A stretch of DNA of 64,000 bases, from positions 180,292-244,291 of the forward strand of contig NZ_NGMO01000001.1 of NCBI RefSeq assembly GCF_002140175.1. The letters run 5' to 3'. Positions within the stretch are counted from its first letter, which is position 1. The number at the start of each line of letters is the position of its first letter. The notes beneath the pieces were generated by a model. It did no database searches and was not told the origin of the DNA. It saw nothing but the letters and a program-made list of their open reading frames with translations. Both the position numbers and the translations under genes were made by a program. Below, piece after piece: positions 30,701 to 40,424 of the stretch. Source of the DNA: Candidatus Enterococcus wittei (GTDB lineage: Bacteria > Bacillota > Bacilli > Lactobacillales > Enterococcaceae).

Positions 30701-31840
30701 TCAATAAAGCAAATAGTTATGGTCAAAGGTAATATCTAAGTGATAATTACCGATTCGCTTTTCAATCTGGGTGCGAAGCATTCTTTCTAATTCTTCATCA
30801 GATAGACTAAACGACTCTGGTACCACCACATCAAATTGTAAAACCGTTCCTTGATGCATGATTCGCAAATCATGGATTTTCAACCCATTGCCTGTTTCAT
30901 CAATGATCTCAATTAGCCCCTTTAGAATTTTACGATAGTTTTCATTTTCGATAGGTACAGGGTCTAAATGACAAACTAACTCGACATCCAGAGACTTTTT
31001 AAAATCTTTTTCAATTTGATCCATAATTTTATGTGCTTGATTCAAGTTCAAGCGATCATCTACTTCAATATGGACGGAAGCAAAATGTTTACTTGGACCA
31101 TAATTGTGAACAAGAAGATCATGGTAGCCTAAGATCTCCGAATAGTTATTTAAATGCTTTTCCATCTCTTTTACTTGTTGCGGGGTTGGTCGACTACCTA
31201 ACAACTCATACACAAATTCTCTCAACATCATAATACCACTATATAGAATATAAAGAGCAAGTAAAAAGCCAATATAACCATCTACTCGCCAGTCAGTTAA
31301 CCACTCGACACCAGCAGAAATCAATACAGCTAACGTTGTGAAAACATCATTATAACTATCCTTGGCTGTCGCCACCAATGCTTCTGAATCAATGGTAGTG
31401 GCTATCTTGAGATACATTCGTCCTTGAAAAAATTTAAGTAAAATGGAGAACACCAGCACAAGAAAAACGATTGGTGAAAGATAAATATTTTCTGGATGGA
31501 TGATTTTTTCTACAGAAGATTGTAAAAATTGAAACCCAACATACGTAATAATAATCGAAACAAATAAACCACTGATGTATTCAAAACGTTCATGTCCATA
31601 AGGATGTTCAGGATCTGCTGGCTTAGCTGCTATCTTAAAGCCAATCAATGTTAACACAGAAGATGCAGTGTCAGATAAACTATTGATGGCATCAGCCATA
31701 ATGGAGACACTGCCTGAAATCAAACCAATCATGAATTTTGAAAGGAATAAAATCAGATTTGAGATCAATCCTAGTGTACCTGCCAAAATTCCTTTTTTCG
31801 TTCGCTGCCGTGGGGTGAGAATTTCTTGTTTCTTCGCCAA
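30701..31840 (-). CDS. Cation diffusion facilitator transporter (CDF; possibly Mn2+ exporter)
   Basis: A 379-residue metal exporter with six membrane segments in the first ~215 residues and a cytoplasmic ferredoxin-like dimerisation domain. Metal-site motifs are visible: DAINSLSD in TM2, HPYGHERFEY in the TM2-3 loop and DSYNDV in TM5. The DSxND form is typical of the MntE-like Mn-exporting branch, unlike the HxxxD of Zn exporters, so manganese is the likely substrate (inference). The C-terminal domain is longer than in MntE by a second small domain (residues ~290-379). Monocistronic. Confidence 0.88.
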   Translation of the reverse strand: MAKKQEILTPRQRTKKGILAGTLGLISNLILFLSKFMIGLISGSVSIMADAINSLSDTASSVLTLIGFKIAAKPADPEHPYGHERFEYISGLFVSIIITYVGFQFLQSSVEKIIHPENIYLSPIVFLVLVFSILLKFFQGRMYLKIATTIDSEALVATAKDSYNDVFTTLAVLISAGVEWLTDWRVDGYIGFLLALYILYSGIMMLREFVYELLGSRPTPQQVKEMEKHLNNYSEILGYHDLLVHNYGPSKHFASVHIEVDDRLNLNQAHKIMDQIEKDFKKSLDVELVCHLDPVPIENENYRKILKGLIEIIDETGNGLKIHDLRIMHQGTVLQFDVVVPESFSLSDEELERMLRTQIEKRIGNYHLDITFDHNYLLY

Positions 31841-31892
31841 TTTTTTTTACTTCCTTTGTAAGCGAGGAGTCATCCTCTTTATTTCATTTTGA

Positions 31893-32489
31893 TTATTCCG
31901 GTTTTAAAGGTGTCGCTGCAAACAACGCTTTTGCAAGCAGTGGTGTAATGATCCCTGCACCAATTGCTTCAGGAATACCATTGATTGCTGCAATCCCGGC
32001 TAAAGTCTTGAATAAAACAGATGTATCTACTCCATAGGCCTGAGCGGTTGCATTTGTATAAAAAAGACCCATAAACCCTAGAACAAGAATGGTATTGACC
32101 AAAGATCCTAACACACCTGCAAAAATCGCTGCACGCGTTACAGAGGCATATCGCTGATAAAGCCAATGAAAGACGAAACCAGCAACAAGACCTACCAAAA
32201 TTCGCGGAACAACAGAGATGACGGGATTAGTAAAAACTAATGTATCAAAAGGAGTAGTCGGCATGGCATAGGCACGCACGATTGTCGCAATTCCCCAGAA
32301 CAAACCAATCAACATCCCATCTTTCGGTCCTAAAACGACTGCTGCAGTGATTACTGTAATATGAATGATTGTTAAACTGATAAATCCTAGTGGGATAAAC
32401 CCTAACCATGGTACCATCGCTTGGACAATGATAATTGCTAATAAGATAGCTCGTAGAACTAAGCGAAAAGTTTTATTTTTGCTATTCAT
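31893..32489 (-). CDS. panT: ECF transporter S component, PanT-like (pantothenate)
   Basis: The S component binds a vitamin and works with a shared EcfA-EcfA'-EcfT module encoded elsewhere. The 198-residue protein has about six hydrophobic segments. VPWLGFIPLG, VLGPKDGMLIGLFWGIA and FTNPVISVVPRILVGLVAG are close to PanT-type pantothenate S components. The vitamin is inferred from this pattern, not shown. It lies between alaS and the CDF gene, with no riboswitch visible upstream. Confidence 0.75.
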   Translation of the reverse strand: MNSKNKTFRLVLRAILLAIIIVQAMVPWLGFIPLGFISLTIIHITVITAAVVLGPKDGMLIGLFWGIATIVRAYAMPTTPFDTLVFTNPVISVVPRILVGLVAGFVFHWLYQRYASVTRAAIFAGVLGSLVNTILVLGFMGLFYTNATAQAYGVDTSVLFKTLAGIAAINGIPEAIGAGIITPLLAKALFAATPLKPE

Positions 32490-32578
32490 TTTGACGCCCC
32501 CTTTTATTTTATACTCATCATAAACAGTTTTCCCTATTTGTCAACAAAAGCAACGACATTCTGTCACTCAAAAGAATG

Positions 32579-32612
32579 GACGAGTCTAGGTATCTCTCCC
32601 AAACTCGTCACC
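32579..32612 (-). terminator. Terminator of alaS
   Basis: On the minus strand GACGAGT and ACTCGTC arms with inner GG/CC pairing form a hairpin followed by CATTCTTTTG, about 35 bases after the alaS stop. Confidence 0.65.
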
Positions 32613-32644
32613 TCTTTTATTATATACTCTAACTTAAATATTTG

Positions 32645-35287
32645 TTACTGTTTTTTCAACCATTCTTTGGCTTCTGCTAAAGCATCAGGAATGCCAGCCG
32701 GATTTTTCCCACCTGCTTGAGCCATATCTGGTCGTCCACCTCCGCCACCACCAACTTTTGGTGCAATAGCTTTAATCAAATCGCCTGCTTTTAAGCCAGC
32801 TTGATTAGCTGTTTGAGTCATTGCCGCTAATAAGCTTACTTTGCCTTCTTGCTCGTTCGCAAGGACTAAGATATCTGAAACAGCTTTTTGTTTCCATTGA
32901 TCGGCTAATTGGCGTAATTGGTTCATATCTTTTACTTTTACTTGAGCAGTGATCATCGTTTTACCATTGATTGTCTCTGGATTTTTGAATATATCTCCTG
33001 CTTGTTGGTTCGCTAATTTGCTGGCTAATTGTTCATTTTCTTTTTGAAGTTCTTTTAGTTGTTGTTGCAGTTGTTCTACTTTTGTCACTACTTCTTTTAG
33101 TTGTGGTGATTTCACGATGGCAGCTACTTCTTTTAATTGTTGTTCTTCACTTTCTAACATTTCATAAGCTTCTTTGCTTGTGACTGCTTCAATACGACGA
33201 ACTCCCGCACCGATTCCTGATTCAGAAACAATTTTAAAGATCCCAATATTTTCAGTATTCCCTACATGGGTTCCTCCGCATAGTTCGATGGACCAGCCAC
33301 CGATATTTACCACACGGACTTCATGACCATATTTTTCACCAAACAAGGCCATTGCTCCCATATTTTTGGCTGTATCGATATCTGTTTCGATCGTTTCCAC
33401 TGGGATAGCTTCCCAGATTTTTTCATTGACGATTTGTTCCATTTCCGCTAATTCTTCTGTCGTAATCTGGCCAAAATGGGTAAAATCAAAACGTAAATGT
33501 CCTGGAGCTACAAGTGATCCAGCTTGGTTGGCATGTTCGCCTAATACTTCTTTTAGTGCTTTATGCAACAAGTGAGTGGCTGTATGGTTTTTAATGATAC
33601 GATTACGTCTAGGTTGATCAATCAACAGATGATAGGTATTTCCTTCTTTGATTGAAGAAAGGACTTCTACTGTGTGTAAGAACTGACCATTTGGTGCTTT
33701 ACGTACATCCACCACATTGGCAACAGTTTCTCCCGAAGCATCAATGATCCACCCTTGATCCGCTACTTGTCCTCCCATTTCTGCATAAAACGGTGTTTGA
33801 TCAAAAATCAATTGTGCTTCACCTTGGGTAAGTTCATTGATGATTGCTTCATCTTTAACGATCACTAATAATTCGCTATCAGATTCCATATATTCATATC
33901 CAATAAATTTACTATCTACCTTGATATCTGTTAATAAAGCAGATTGAACACCCATTGATTTTTCAGTACTACGGGCTGCACGGGCACGCTCTCTTTGTGC
34001 TTGCATTTCTTTTTCAAAGCCTGCATGATCCACTTTTAATCCTTCATCTTCAGCGACTTCTTCTGTTAACTCTACTGGGAAACCATACGTATCATAAAGT
34101 TTGAAAATATCTTTTCCGGCAAGTGTTGTTCCTTGCTCTTGTTTTACCTCTGCAATCACTTGGTTCAAAATTTCTAAACCTTCGTTGATTGTTTCGTTAA
34201 AACGTTCTTCTTCCGTACGTACGACTTTTTCGATGAATTCTTTTTGTTCCAATACTTCTGGATAGTAGCTTACCATGATCTCACCGACCACAGGTACTAA
34301 GCGATATAAGAATGCTTGCTCAATCCCTAATTTCTTTCCATGCATGACTGCACGGCGTAATAAACGGCGTAAAACATAGCCACGTCCTTCATTAGATGGT
34401 AATGCCCCATCACCGATGGCAAATGATAATGCACGAATATGATCGGCTATTACTTTATAAGAAATATCTGTTATTGGATTTTCACCATAATTTACTTGTT
34501 TACTTAATTTTTCCACCGCATGGATAATTGGTAAGAACAAATCAGTTTCAAAGTTGGTTGGTGCATCTTGGACGATCGAAACCATCCGCTCTAAGCCCAT
34601 CCCCGTATCAATGTTTTTATGTGGTAGTGGTTCGAATGTATCATCTGGTTTATGATTGAATTCAGAGAAGACTAAGTTCCAAATTTCCAAGTAACGTTCA
34701 TTTTCCCCACCTGGATAATTTTCTGGATCATCTTCTGCCAAATCATTATAAGCTTCGCCACGATCGTAAAAAATCTCTGTATCAGGACCACATGGACCAG
34801 CACCAATATCCCAAAAATTGTCTTCCACATCTACAATATGATCAAGTGGTAGTCCAACTTCTTCATGCCAGATACGTTTTGCTTCTGTATCTTTCGGATA
34901 AACAGTCACGTATAGTTTTTCTGGATCAAAGGCCATCCATTCAGGGCTTGTTAGAAATTCCCATGCCCAGTGAATCGCTTCTTCTTTAAAATAATCACCG
35001 ATTGAAAAATTCCCTAACATTTCAAACATGGTATGATGGCGAGCAGTTTTTCCTACATTTTCGATATCATTTGTTCGAATCGATTTTTGTGCATTAGTGA
35101 TTCTTGGATTTTCAGGTACAACTGAACCATCAAAGTATTTCTTGAGCGTTGCTACACCTGAATTGATCCATAGTAGTGTTGGGTCATTGACAGGTACAAG
35201 TGACGCACTCGGTTCAATCGTATGTCCTTTTTCTTGGAAAAAATCTAAAAACATCTGACGAACTTCTGCACTGCTTAATTTTTTCAT
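32645..35287 (-). CDS. alaS: Alanyl-tRNA synthetase
   Basis: AlaS charges tRNA-Ala. ATG 35287 is chosen because AGAAGG precedes it; the 880 residues match the family. N-terminal class II catalytic core ([20 protein letters not shown] onward), editing domain with [16 protein letters not shown] and [13 protein letters not shown] (zinc/editing residues H, H, C, H), and the C-Ala domain rich in Gly ([17 protein letters not shown]) near residues 845-861. A T-box leader upstream ties expression to uncharged tRNA-Ala. Confidence 0.98.
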   Translation of the reverse strand: MKKLSSAEVRQMFLDFFQEKGHTIEPSASLVPVNDPTLLWINSGVATLKKYFDGSVVPENPRITNAQKSIRTNDIENVGKTARHHTMFEMLGNFSIGDYFKEEAIHWAWEFLTSPEWMAFDPEKLYVTVYPKDTEAKRIWHEEVGLPLDHIVDVEDNFWDIGAGPCGPDTEIFYDRGEAYNDLAEDDPENYPGGENERYLEIWNLVFSEFNHKPDDTFEPLPHKNIDTGMGLERMVSIVQDAPTNFETDLFLPIIHAVEKLSKQVNYGENPITDISYKVIADHIRALSFAIGDGALPSNEGRGYVLRRLLRRAVMHGKKLGIEQAFLYRLVPVVGEIMVSYYPEVLEQKEFIEKVVRTEEERFNETINEGLEILNQVIAEVKQEQGTTLAGKDIFKLYDTYGFPVELTEEVAEDEGLKVDHAGFEKEMQAQRERARAARSTEKSMGVQSALLTDIKVDSKFIGYEYMESDSELLVIVKDEAIINELTQGEAQLIFDQTPFYAEMGGQVADQGWIIDASGETVANVVDVRKAPNGQFLHTVEVLSSIKEGNTYHLLIDQPRRNRIIKNHTATHLLHKALKEVLGEHANQAGSLVAPGHLRFDFTHFGQITTEELAEMEQIVNEKIWEAIPVETIETDIDTAKNMGAMALFGEKYGHEVRVVNIGGWSIELCGGTHVGNTENIGIFKIVSESGIGAGVRRIEAVTSKEAYEMLESEEQQLKEVAAIVKSPQLKEVVTKVEQLQQQLKELQKENEQLASKLANQQAGDIFKNPETINGKTMITAQVKVKDMNQLRQLADQWKQKAVSDILVLANEQEGKVSLLAAMTQTANQAGLKAGDLIKAIAPKVGGGGGGRPDMAQAGGKNPAGIPDALAEAKEWLKKQ

Positions 35288-35309
35288 TATTTTACCTTCT
35301 TTCTGAATA

Positions 35310-35515
35310 ATAGACGACAAAAAACATCATTACAGCCAAGGACGAAAACTCGCGGTACCACCTTGATTGCAATGATGTTTAATCATTACCTCTTCAACTC
35401 GTTAACGCTGAGTCGCGTTGATATTTCTATCAAATAAAAAGGGAGCAGTTTGAATAGTGACTATTCTTTTTTCAGCCTAGAAAGAATTTTCTGTGAGTCT
35501 TGCTAGAAACAAACC
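35310..35515 (-). promoter_or_regulatory. T-box riboswitch of alaS
   Basis: The minus strand carries the T-box core AAGGTGGTACCGCG at 35351-35364, followed by a terminator whose arms are 35321-35340 and 35362-35380 with TTTTTTG after it. The upstream ~130 bases can form stem I. Uncharged tRNA-Ala would pair with the T-box and stop the terminator forming. A GCT triplet near 35448 could be the specifier, but I have not resolved stem I. Confidence 0.92.
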
Positions 35516-35536
35516 ATGTCCTTTTTGTACTTTATC

Positions 35537-35565
35537 AGTATACGTATTCTTTTTCATACTGTCAA
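35537..35565 (-). promoter_or_regulatory. alaS promoter
   Basis: TTGACA and TATACT with exactly 17 bases between them on the minus strand, placed just before the T-box leader. Confidence 0.88.
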
Positions 35566-35650
35566 TAAAACTTTTATTTTTTCCTCTTCTCTTTTCCTGT
35601 TCCTTTCTTTTTGCTATGATCAAAATAAGATAGGGTTGGAGGAGAAAAAC

Positions 35651-36085
35651 ATGGAGTATTTTTTTGGAAAAGAGGAATGGCTGAAAGCTGCCAGTTATTA
35701 TTTACGTTATCAAGTATTCGTCATGGAACAAGAGATTTTAGCTGAGTTGGAGTTTGATGGAAAAGATGCGTATTATCCAAATTTATTGTTCTTTGAGAAC
35801 AATCAACCGATTGCTACTTTGCGTTATCAAAATCAAGAGACCAATCGAATACAATTCGAACGTTTTTGTGTGGCCAAAGATTTTCGTAAGCAAGGGATCG
35901 GTCAAAAGATGTTAGATTTTGCCGAAAATAAAGCAAAGACAGAAGGATATACGGAAGCTTTTTTAATTGCAGAATTGACAGCCGTTCCTTTTTATGAAAA
36001 GCAAGGATACATTAGTTGTTCGCAACCATTTTTAGAAGATGGGATCTTATGTATAGAGATGCAAAAACCATTAAAAAATAGATAA
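35651..36085 (+). CDS. GNAT-family N-acetyltransferase
   Basis: A 144-residue acetyltransferase from ATG 35651, which has GGAGGAG eight bases upstream; the longer frame from 35516 runs into the alaS promoter and is rejected. ERFCVAKDFRKQGIGQKML near residues 72-90 holds the acetyl-CoA pyrophosphate loop (QGIGQ), and AVPFYEKQGYI is the usual C-terminal motif. YYLRYQVFVMEQEI at the start resembles ElaA/YjcF-like members. The substrate is unknown. It is divergent from alaS. Confidence 0.88.
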   Translation: MEYFFGKEEWLKAASYYLRYQVFVMEQEILAELEFDGKDAYYPNLLFFENNQPIATLRYQNQETNRIQFERFCVAKDFRKQGIGQKMLDFAENKAKTEGYTEAFLIAELTAVPFYEKQGYISCSQPFLEDGILCIEMQKPLKNR

Positions 36086-36169
36086 GAGAAATAATTTTTC
36101 TGCTAACAATATTCCTATAGCATTTTCGTATCTTCAACATACTTTCAGCACTAACACTTATGCAAAGAT

Positions 36170-36336
36170 GAGGCTGGGACAAGTAGTTAATTCCAAGCAA
36201 TAAGAAGAGACTCACGAAAAGTGCTTTTCAAATTTTATGTATTTCAGCTTATTTTCGAAGGAGTTGTTTCTGATTCTGCCCTTTATATGTATTTAGAGCG
36301 TGAAACAAGAGTAAATCACACTTTTGTCTCACGCTC
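36170..36336 (+). repeat. Intergenic palindromic repeat, copy B
   Basis: About 167 bases starting GAGGCTGGGACAAGTAG and ending in a GAGCGTG ... CACGCTC stem. It is related to copies at 14880, 57084 and 62071 and contains the same two-hairpin layout. Confidence 0.75.
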
Positions 36337-36390
36337 ATCTCTTCTATTAGGATTCATTACTTCTTTTTACTTTACAAGATCAACCATTCG

Positions 36391-36450
36391 CTGATCCTTG
36401 GCATTAAACAAAGAATCGCGAAATATAAAGAGCTATTTCACGATTCAGCT
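36391..36450 (-). repeat. Short tandem-related hairpin, copy 1
   Basis: CTGATCCTTGGCATTAAACA followed by a GAATCG-GAAATA ... TATTTC-CGATTC hairpin. It is a diverged duplicate of 36503-36578, about 110 bases away, and lies downstream of the helicase gene. Confidence 0.55.
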
Positions 36451-36502
36451 TAAGACCATCCTCTAAGTTTACTCCTTAAAGTGATCAACGGTGTTCCATC
36501 AG

Positions 36503-36578
36503 CTGACCCTCGGCATTAAACAAAAAAATCGCAAACTATAGAAAGCTATTTCACGATTTTTTTGTTTAATGCTCAGGC
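36503..36578 (-). terminator. Terminator of the DEAD-box helicase gene (short repeat copy 2)
   Basis: Perfect 19-bp arms (36513-36531 and 36554-36572, GCATTAAACAAAAAAATCG) lie about 30 bases after the helicase stop. The T-rich arms make it work in both directions. It is related to the hairpin at 36391-36450. Confidence 0.8.
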
Positions 36579-36602
36579 CATAACACTGATGTCACAACCT
36601 CT

Positions 36603-37952
36603 TTATTTATTCGAATTTTTTTTATTTTTTCTGGCTGTTCTTGTTTGTTGTCTGCGTTCGATTTTACGTTCTTTCTTATTCTTCTCTGCGATTGCCCAGT
36701 CGATTTTTTTCTTGTAGCCTGGTTTGATTTTTTTCTTCTTCTTTTTCACTAGGCCGATTAATGTTGGGTCTAAGACATCTTTTGATTTTTCTCGTTTAGT
36801 CCGACGGTTACGATCATATGTTTTAACGATTTCTTGGTTTTTGATCTCCATTGGTTCAAATACCACACCGATTTTTTCGATTCCTTCAATCGCTTGTTCA
36901 TCATTCGGTGAATACAAAGTGATGGCTGTTCCTTTCAAACCATTTCTACCTGTTCGGCCGACCCGATGAATAAAGAAGTCTAATTCTTCTGGGACTTCAG
37001 CATTGATGACATGGGAAACACCTTCAATATCGATACCACGAGCTGCAAGGTCAGTGGCTACCACATATTGATACTCTAGATTCTGCACTTGACGCATCAC
37101 ACGTTTACGTTCTCGTGGGGTGATATCTCCATGGATTTTTGCAACTTTTAACCCTTGACTCTTTAAATAACTAGCGATTTCATCCACATGTTGCTTTGTA
37201 TTGGCAAAGACAATAGCTAAATAAGGATGTCCTATCGTCAATAACTGATAGATCATTTGATTCTTGTCTTTTCCTTTGGTAGAAATCAACCAGTTTTCAA
37301 TATCTTCAGAAATCACTGCTTTTGGTTTGATTTCTTCAATAATTGGATTCTCCATATATTTACGTAGGAATGGACGTAATTTTTCTGGGATTGTTGCTGA
37401 AAAGACTAAAAATTGTAGTTTTTCAGGTAATCGGCTAGCTATTTGATCGACTTCATTTAAAAAACCCATATCTAAGGTCATATCTGCTTCATCTACGACA
37501 AAAGCAAAAGCAGTATGGATCTTCAATGCTTGCTCATTCATCATGTCTAGGATCCGCCCAGGCGTCCCTACCACGATCTGAGGTTGTTGGTGATGCAGAC
37601 GCCCGATTTGACGTTGCTTATCCGTTCCTCCAACAAAATTAGATACACGAATTTCTGGATCTGAAAACTTCGCGATTTGTGTAGCTGCATCAAAGATCTG
37701 AGTTGCTAATTCTCGGCTTGGTGCTGTGATCACCACTTGAACTTCAGCTTTATTTGCATTTACTTTTTGAAATAGAGGCAAAAGAAACGTATGCGTCTTA
37801 CCTGTCCCAGTTTGTGATTGACCGATGATATTTTTACCTTTTAAAATTAAAGGAATCAATCGTTCCTGAACTTCAGTCGGTTGCTCGAACCCTTTTTCTG
37901 CTAACGCTTCATTGATAAACGGTTGGAAATTGAATTGTTTAAAATGACTCAT
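36603..37952 (-). CDS. cshB: DEAD-box RNA helicase (CshB/YqfR-like)
   Basis: An ATP-dependent RNA helicase used in cold adaptation and RNA turnover. The 449-residue protein shows motif I QSQTGTGKTHTF near residue 43, motif II VDEADMTLDMGF near 152, motif III SAT near 184 and motif VI HRVGRTGRNG near 335. The ~75-residue tail is very basic (Lys/Arg-rich, KKKKKKIKPGYKKKIDWAIA), as in CshB-type helicases of Firmicutes. Q-motif FNFQPFINEALAEKGFEQPT opens the protein. Monocistronic with its own terminator. Confidence 0.88.
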   Translation of the reverse strand: MSHFKQFNFQPFINEALAEKGFEQPTEVQERLIPLILKGKNIIGQSQTGTGKTHTFLLPLFQKVNANKAEVQVVITAPSRELATQIFDAATQIAKFSDPEIRVSNFVGGTDKQRQIGRLHHQQPQIVVGTPGRILDMMNEQALKIHTAFAFVVDEADMTLDMGFLNEVDQIASRLPEKLQFLVFSATIPEKLRPFLRKYMENPIIEEIKPKAVISEDIENWLISTKGKDKNQMIYQLLTIGHPYLAIVFANTKQHVDEIASYLKSQGLKVAKIHGDITPRERKRVMRQVQNLEYQYVVATDLAARGIDIEGVSHVINAEVPEELDFFIHRVGRTGRNGLKGTAITLYSPNDEQAIEGIEKIGVVFEPMEIKNQEIVKTYDRNRRTKREKSKDVLDPTLIGLVKKKKKKIKPGYKKKIDWAIAEKNKKERKIERRQQTRTARKNKKNSNK

Positions 37953-38025
37953 TTCGACACCTCTTCTCCTATTTTTTTACGACTTTGGAATTATACCATA
38001 ATTTCGACTTTTTTGCTTGGAAACC

Positions 38026-39171
38026 TTAGTCTTTGCTCTCCATAATCGTACTGATTGTATGTGTCCGACTGGCTTTTTCGTAAAATAATACTCTTTTTTT
38101 TCGTACGTATGATAATAAAATGTTGAGAATAAAGACTAATTGAGCAATGAGTGTTCCTAAGAAGACAAACAAAGCACTCACTTGGATCACCCCTGTTGAA
38201 TGATTCATCACCGGCCCCACTAGCTGACCTAACCAGCTTAGTCCAAAAAATAAGAGGTATAAGTAAGCATAACGAATGAACAATGCCCGAAATGATACTT
38301 TCTCTCGTTCATTTTCAACGATTCTGATACGAACGATTTTTTTCCCTATTGTTTGCCCATTCGTTACGTAAGGTACGATCATGAAATAAAGAATGACTTC
38401 AATAAACAGCCACCAATTATAGGAAGTGAAAGATCCTCCTCCGAAAAACAAGGCCGATATGCTTCCAATCAACAAATTGACAAGTGACAAAAAGAACCAA
38501 TCAATAAGATAAGCGACAGCTCTTCGTGTAAGTGAGACAGTCTTGCCTTTTTCATAGGCTACCTCATCCATTCGAGCTCTCGTAGGCAACATGAAAGTAA
38601 AGACGGGAGCCAACCAAAAACCAAGCATTCCTCCCACCGTATTGGTGACTAAGTCATTGACATCAAACAAACGATATGGTCTGGGATAAATAAAATACAA
38701 CCCCGTCAATTGAGTCAATTCAAAAAACAAAGACAAACAAAAACTAGCCAATACTGTCTTTAAAAACGACAAGCGGAAATAATACCTCAAATACACACCA
38801 AACGGCAATAGTAAAAAAACGTTGAAAAGCGGTTCTAAGAACACACTTTGTCGCATAGCTGGTAAATACGTGCTTGGATCAGATAAAACAAGCACTGTAT
38901 TGGCTTTGAAGTGTTCCCATGAAGCCAGTAAGTGAAGTTCAATCTTTGGTCCGCTCATTTGCGCCACTGTTTCTTTTGGAGGCAATGGTAAAATAACTAA
39001 AAAGTAAGCACATAATAGATAAAAAACAAATGAATACAAAACAAGCGCTCTTGTAAGTAAAAACGTTCCATATCTCCGATATTCATAAATAAAAAATACC
39101 GTGGAGATGGCTAAAGCTAGAAAAGGAAAAACAAGCAGTGCAAAACGGATCGGTTCAATATAACTAGCCAT
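38026..39171 (-). CDS. VanZ-domain plus RDD-domain membrane protein
   Basis: A 381-residue membrane protein. The first ~190 residues are VanZ-like, with several hydrophobic helices and LLLPFGVYLRYYFR, SLFFELTQLTGLYFIYPRPYRLFDVNDLVTN (the conserved ELxQ...DxNDxxxN pattern split here). Residues ~205-375 form an RDD domain (SLTRRAVAYLIDWFFLSLVN, YVTNGQTIGKKIVRIRIV). VanZ proteins are linked to low-level teicoplanin resistance, but this fused form is common in enterococci with no proven role. About nine membrane segments. Confidence 0.85.
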   Translation of the reverse strand: MASYIEPIRFALLVFPFLALAISTVFFIYEYRRYGTFLLTRALVLYSFVFYLLCAYFLVILPLPPKETVAQMSGPKIELHLLASWEHFKANTVLVLSDPSTYLPAMRQSVFLEPLFNVFLLLPFGVYLRYYFRLSFLKTVLASFCLSLFFELTQLTGLYFIYPRPYRLFDVNDLVTNTVGGMLGFWLAPVFTFMLPTRARMDEVAYEKGKTVSLTRRAVAYLIDWFFLSLVNLLIGSISALFFGGGSFTSYNWWLFIEVILYFMIVPYVTNGQTIGKKIVRIRIVENEREKVSFRALFIRYAYLYLLFFGLSWLGQLVGPVMNHSTGVIQVSALFVFLGTLIAQLVFILNILLSYVRKKRVLFYEKASRTHTISTIMESKD

Positions 39172-39290
39172 CCATCCCCCTCCTATCCATAAATCTTATC
39201 AGAAATTTTCTAGAAACAATAAACAACGTATTAAATTATTTTTCAATTCAAATCAATTGAAGTATGATTAGTAAAAGGGGGCGATCATTC

Positions 39291-39617
39291 ATGCTTAATG
39301 TTTATTTTGTTTTCGGTGTTCCAGCATGTCTACTTTTTATTTACTTTATTTTTGCTTATATTCGTAAACGATCAACGATCCATTATCTTGGAATTATTTT
39401 ATTTATCATCTCAAGCTTTATGCTCATGTTCAATTTACAAACTTGGCAACAAGCGACAACAGAGTTAGCTTATTTATCTAGTGACCAACTATCTGATCGG
39501 ATCGGTTATCCCGTCTATTTGATTTGGCTACCGATTGCTATCGCTACTTGTTTAGTTTTACTGAATCTGTTTCGAGCATGGCGACGGATCAGACAATTAC
39601 GTGAAAACAAGGCATGA
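39291..39617 (+). CDS. Small membrane protein of unknown function
   Basis: The gene encodes 108 residues from ATG 39291, which has AAGGGGGCG upstream. Three hydrophobic segments are seen (near residues 4-23, 34-48 and 79-95), with a Trp/Gln-rich outer loop (LQTWQQATTELAYLSSDQ) and a basic C-terminus (RAWRRIRQLRENKA). No family is recognised. It is divergent from the VanZ-RDD gene and ends in a shared terminator with the HD-hydrolase gene. Confidence 0.7.
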   Translation: MLNVYFVFGVPACLLFIYFIFAYIRKRSTIHYLGIILFIISSFMLMFNLQTWQQATTELAYLSSDQLSDRIGYPVYLIWLPIAIATCLVLLNLFRAWRRIRQLRENKA

Positions 39618-39626
39618 AGCAAATAA

Positions 39627-39668
39627 TCGACTGATCGAGTTCCCCTTTTTCAAGGATCGATCAGTCGA
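39627..39668. terminator. Bidirectional terminator between convergent genes
   Basis: Perfect 12-bp arms (TCGACTGATCGA, 39627-39638 and 39657-39668) with AAGG/CCTT-type inner pairing, placed between the 39617 stop on plus and the 39699 stop on minus. Confidence 0.7.
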
Positions 39669-39698
39669 TATTTATTCTACTAAAATCTTTCAGATCGT

Positions 39699-40400
39699 TT
39701 ATTCATGGCTCTTATTCGATAACCAATTTTCTGGAGTGAATTTCGGATCATCCACAGACCATTCTTGAAAGAATTCCTCTAAAAACTCAGTCATAAAGCG
39801 CTCACGGCGTTTTGCTTCTTTTTTCGCAAATACTGTATTCATTTGATCAGCCAATAAAAGTAATTTTTCATAAAAATGATTGATCACCGTTGACCCTTTA
39901 CGATAAGTCTCCTTATCTGTATAACTGGTTGGTAAAAGTGTTGGATCAAAAATGGGATGTCCATGTCCACCGCCAAAATAAGCAGTTCGTAAAATACCAA
40001 TTGCACCGATTGCATCCAAACGATCTGCATCTTGCACGATCTTTCCTTCTAAAGTCAATTCATGTTTTGAAGAACTGAAACTTTTTGAAAAAGAAATATT
40101 TTCAATAATGAAAAAGACCGATTCAATTTGTTCCTTCGTCAAATTGATTTCAACTAGATAATCTCTAAGTTGTGCTTTGGCTCGATCAATATCAGAAACG
40201 ACTTTATCATCGATTATATCATGTAAATAAGCCGCCACAAGAGTTATAAATGGGTCAGCTTGCGGTTCTGTTCCTAAAATTTGTTGTGCCAATTTCACTA
40301 CTCGATTTGTGTGGTCAGCACCATGTCCGGTCTGATCGTTTTTTAATTGTTGTTCGCTGTAACTGGCGATTTTTTTTAATTGGTCCACTTGGTTCCTCAC
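39699..40400 (-). CDS. HD-domain metal-dependent phosphohydrolase (YpgQ-like)
   Basis: A 233-residue HD-family protein. The metal ligands are visible as HGADHTNRVVKLA near residues 23-35, AAYLHDIIDDK near 51-61 and the later Asp in VQDADRLDAIGAIG near 118. YpgQ-type enzymes cleave nucleotide triphosphates to pyrophosphate; that activity is inferred from family. It lies 24 bases downstream of the M32 carboxypeptidase gene and is probably cotranscribed with it. Confidence 0.85.
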   Translation of the reverse strand: MRNQVDQLKKIASYSEQQLKNDQTGHGADHTNRVVKLAQQILGTEPQADPFITLVAAYLHDIIDDKVVSDIDRAKAQLRDYLVEINLTKEQIESVFFIIENISFSKSFSSSKHELTLEGKIVQDADRLDAIGAIGILRTAYFGGGHGHPIFDPTLLPTSYTDKETYRKGSTVINHFYEKLLLLADQMNTVFAKKEAKRRERFMTEFLEEFFQEWSVDDPKFTPENWLSNKSHE

Positions 40401-40424
40401 TTTCTTGTGATTAGATGGAATGTC

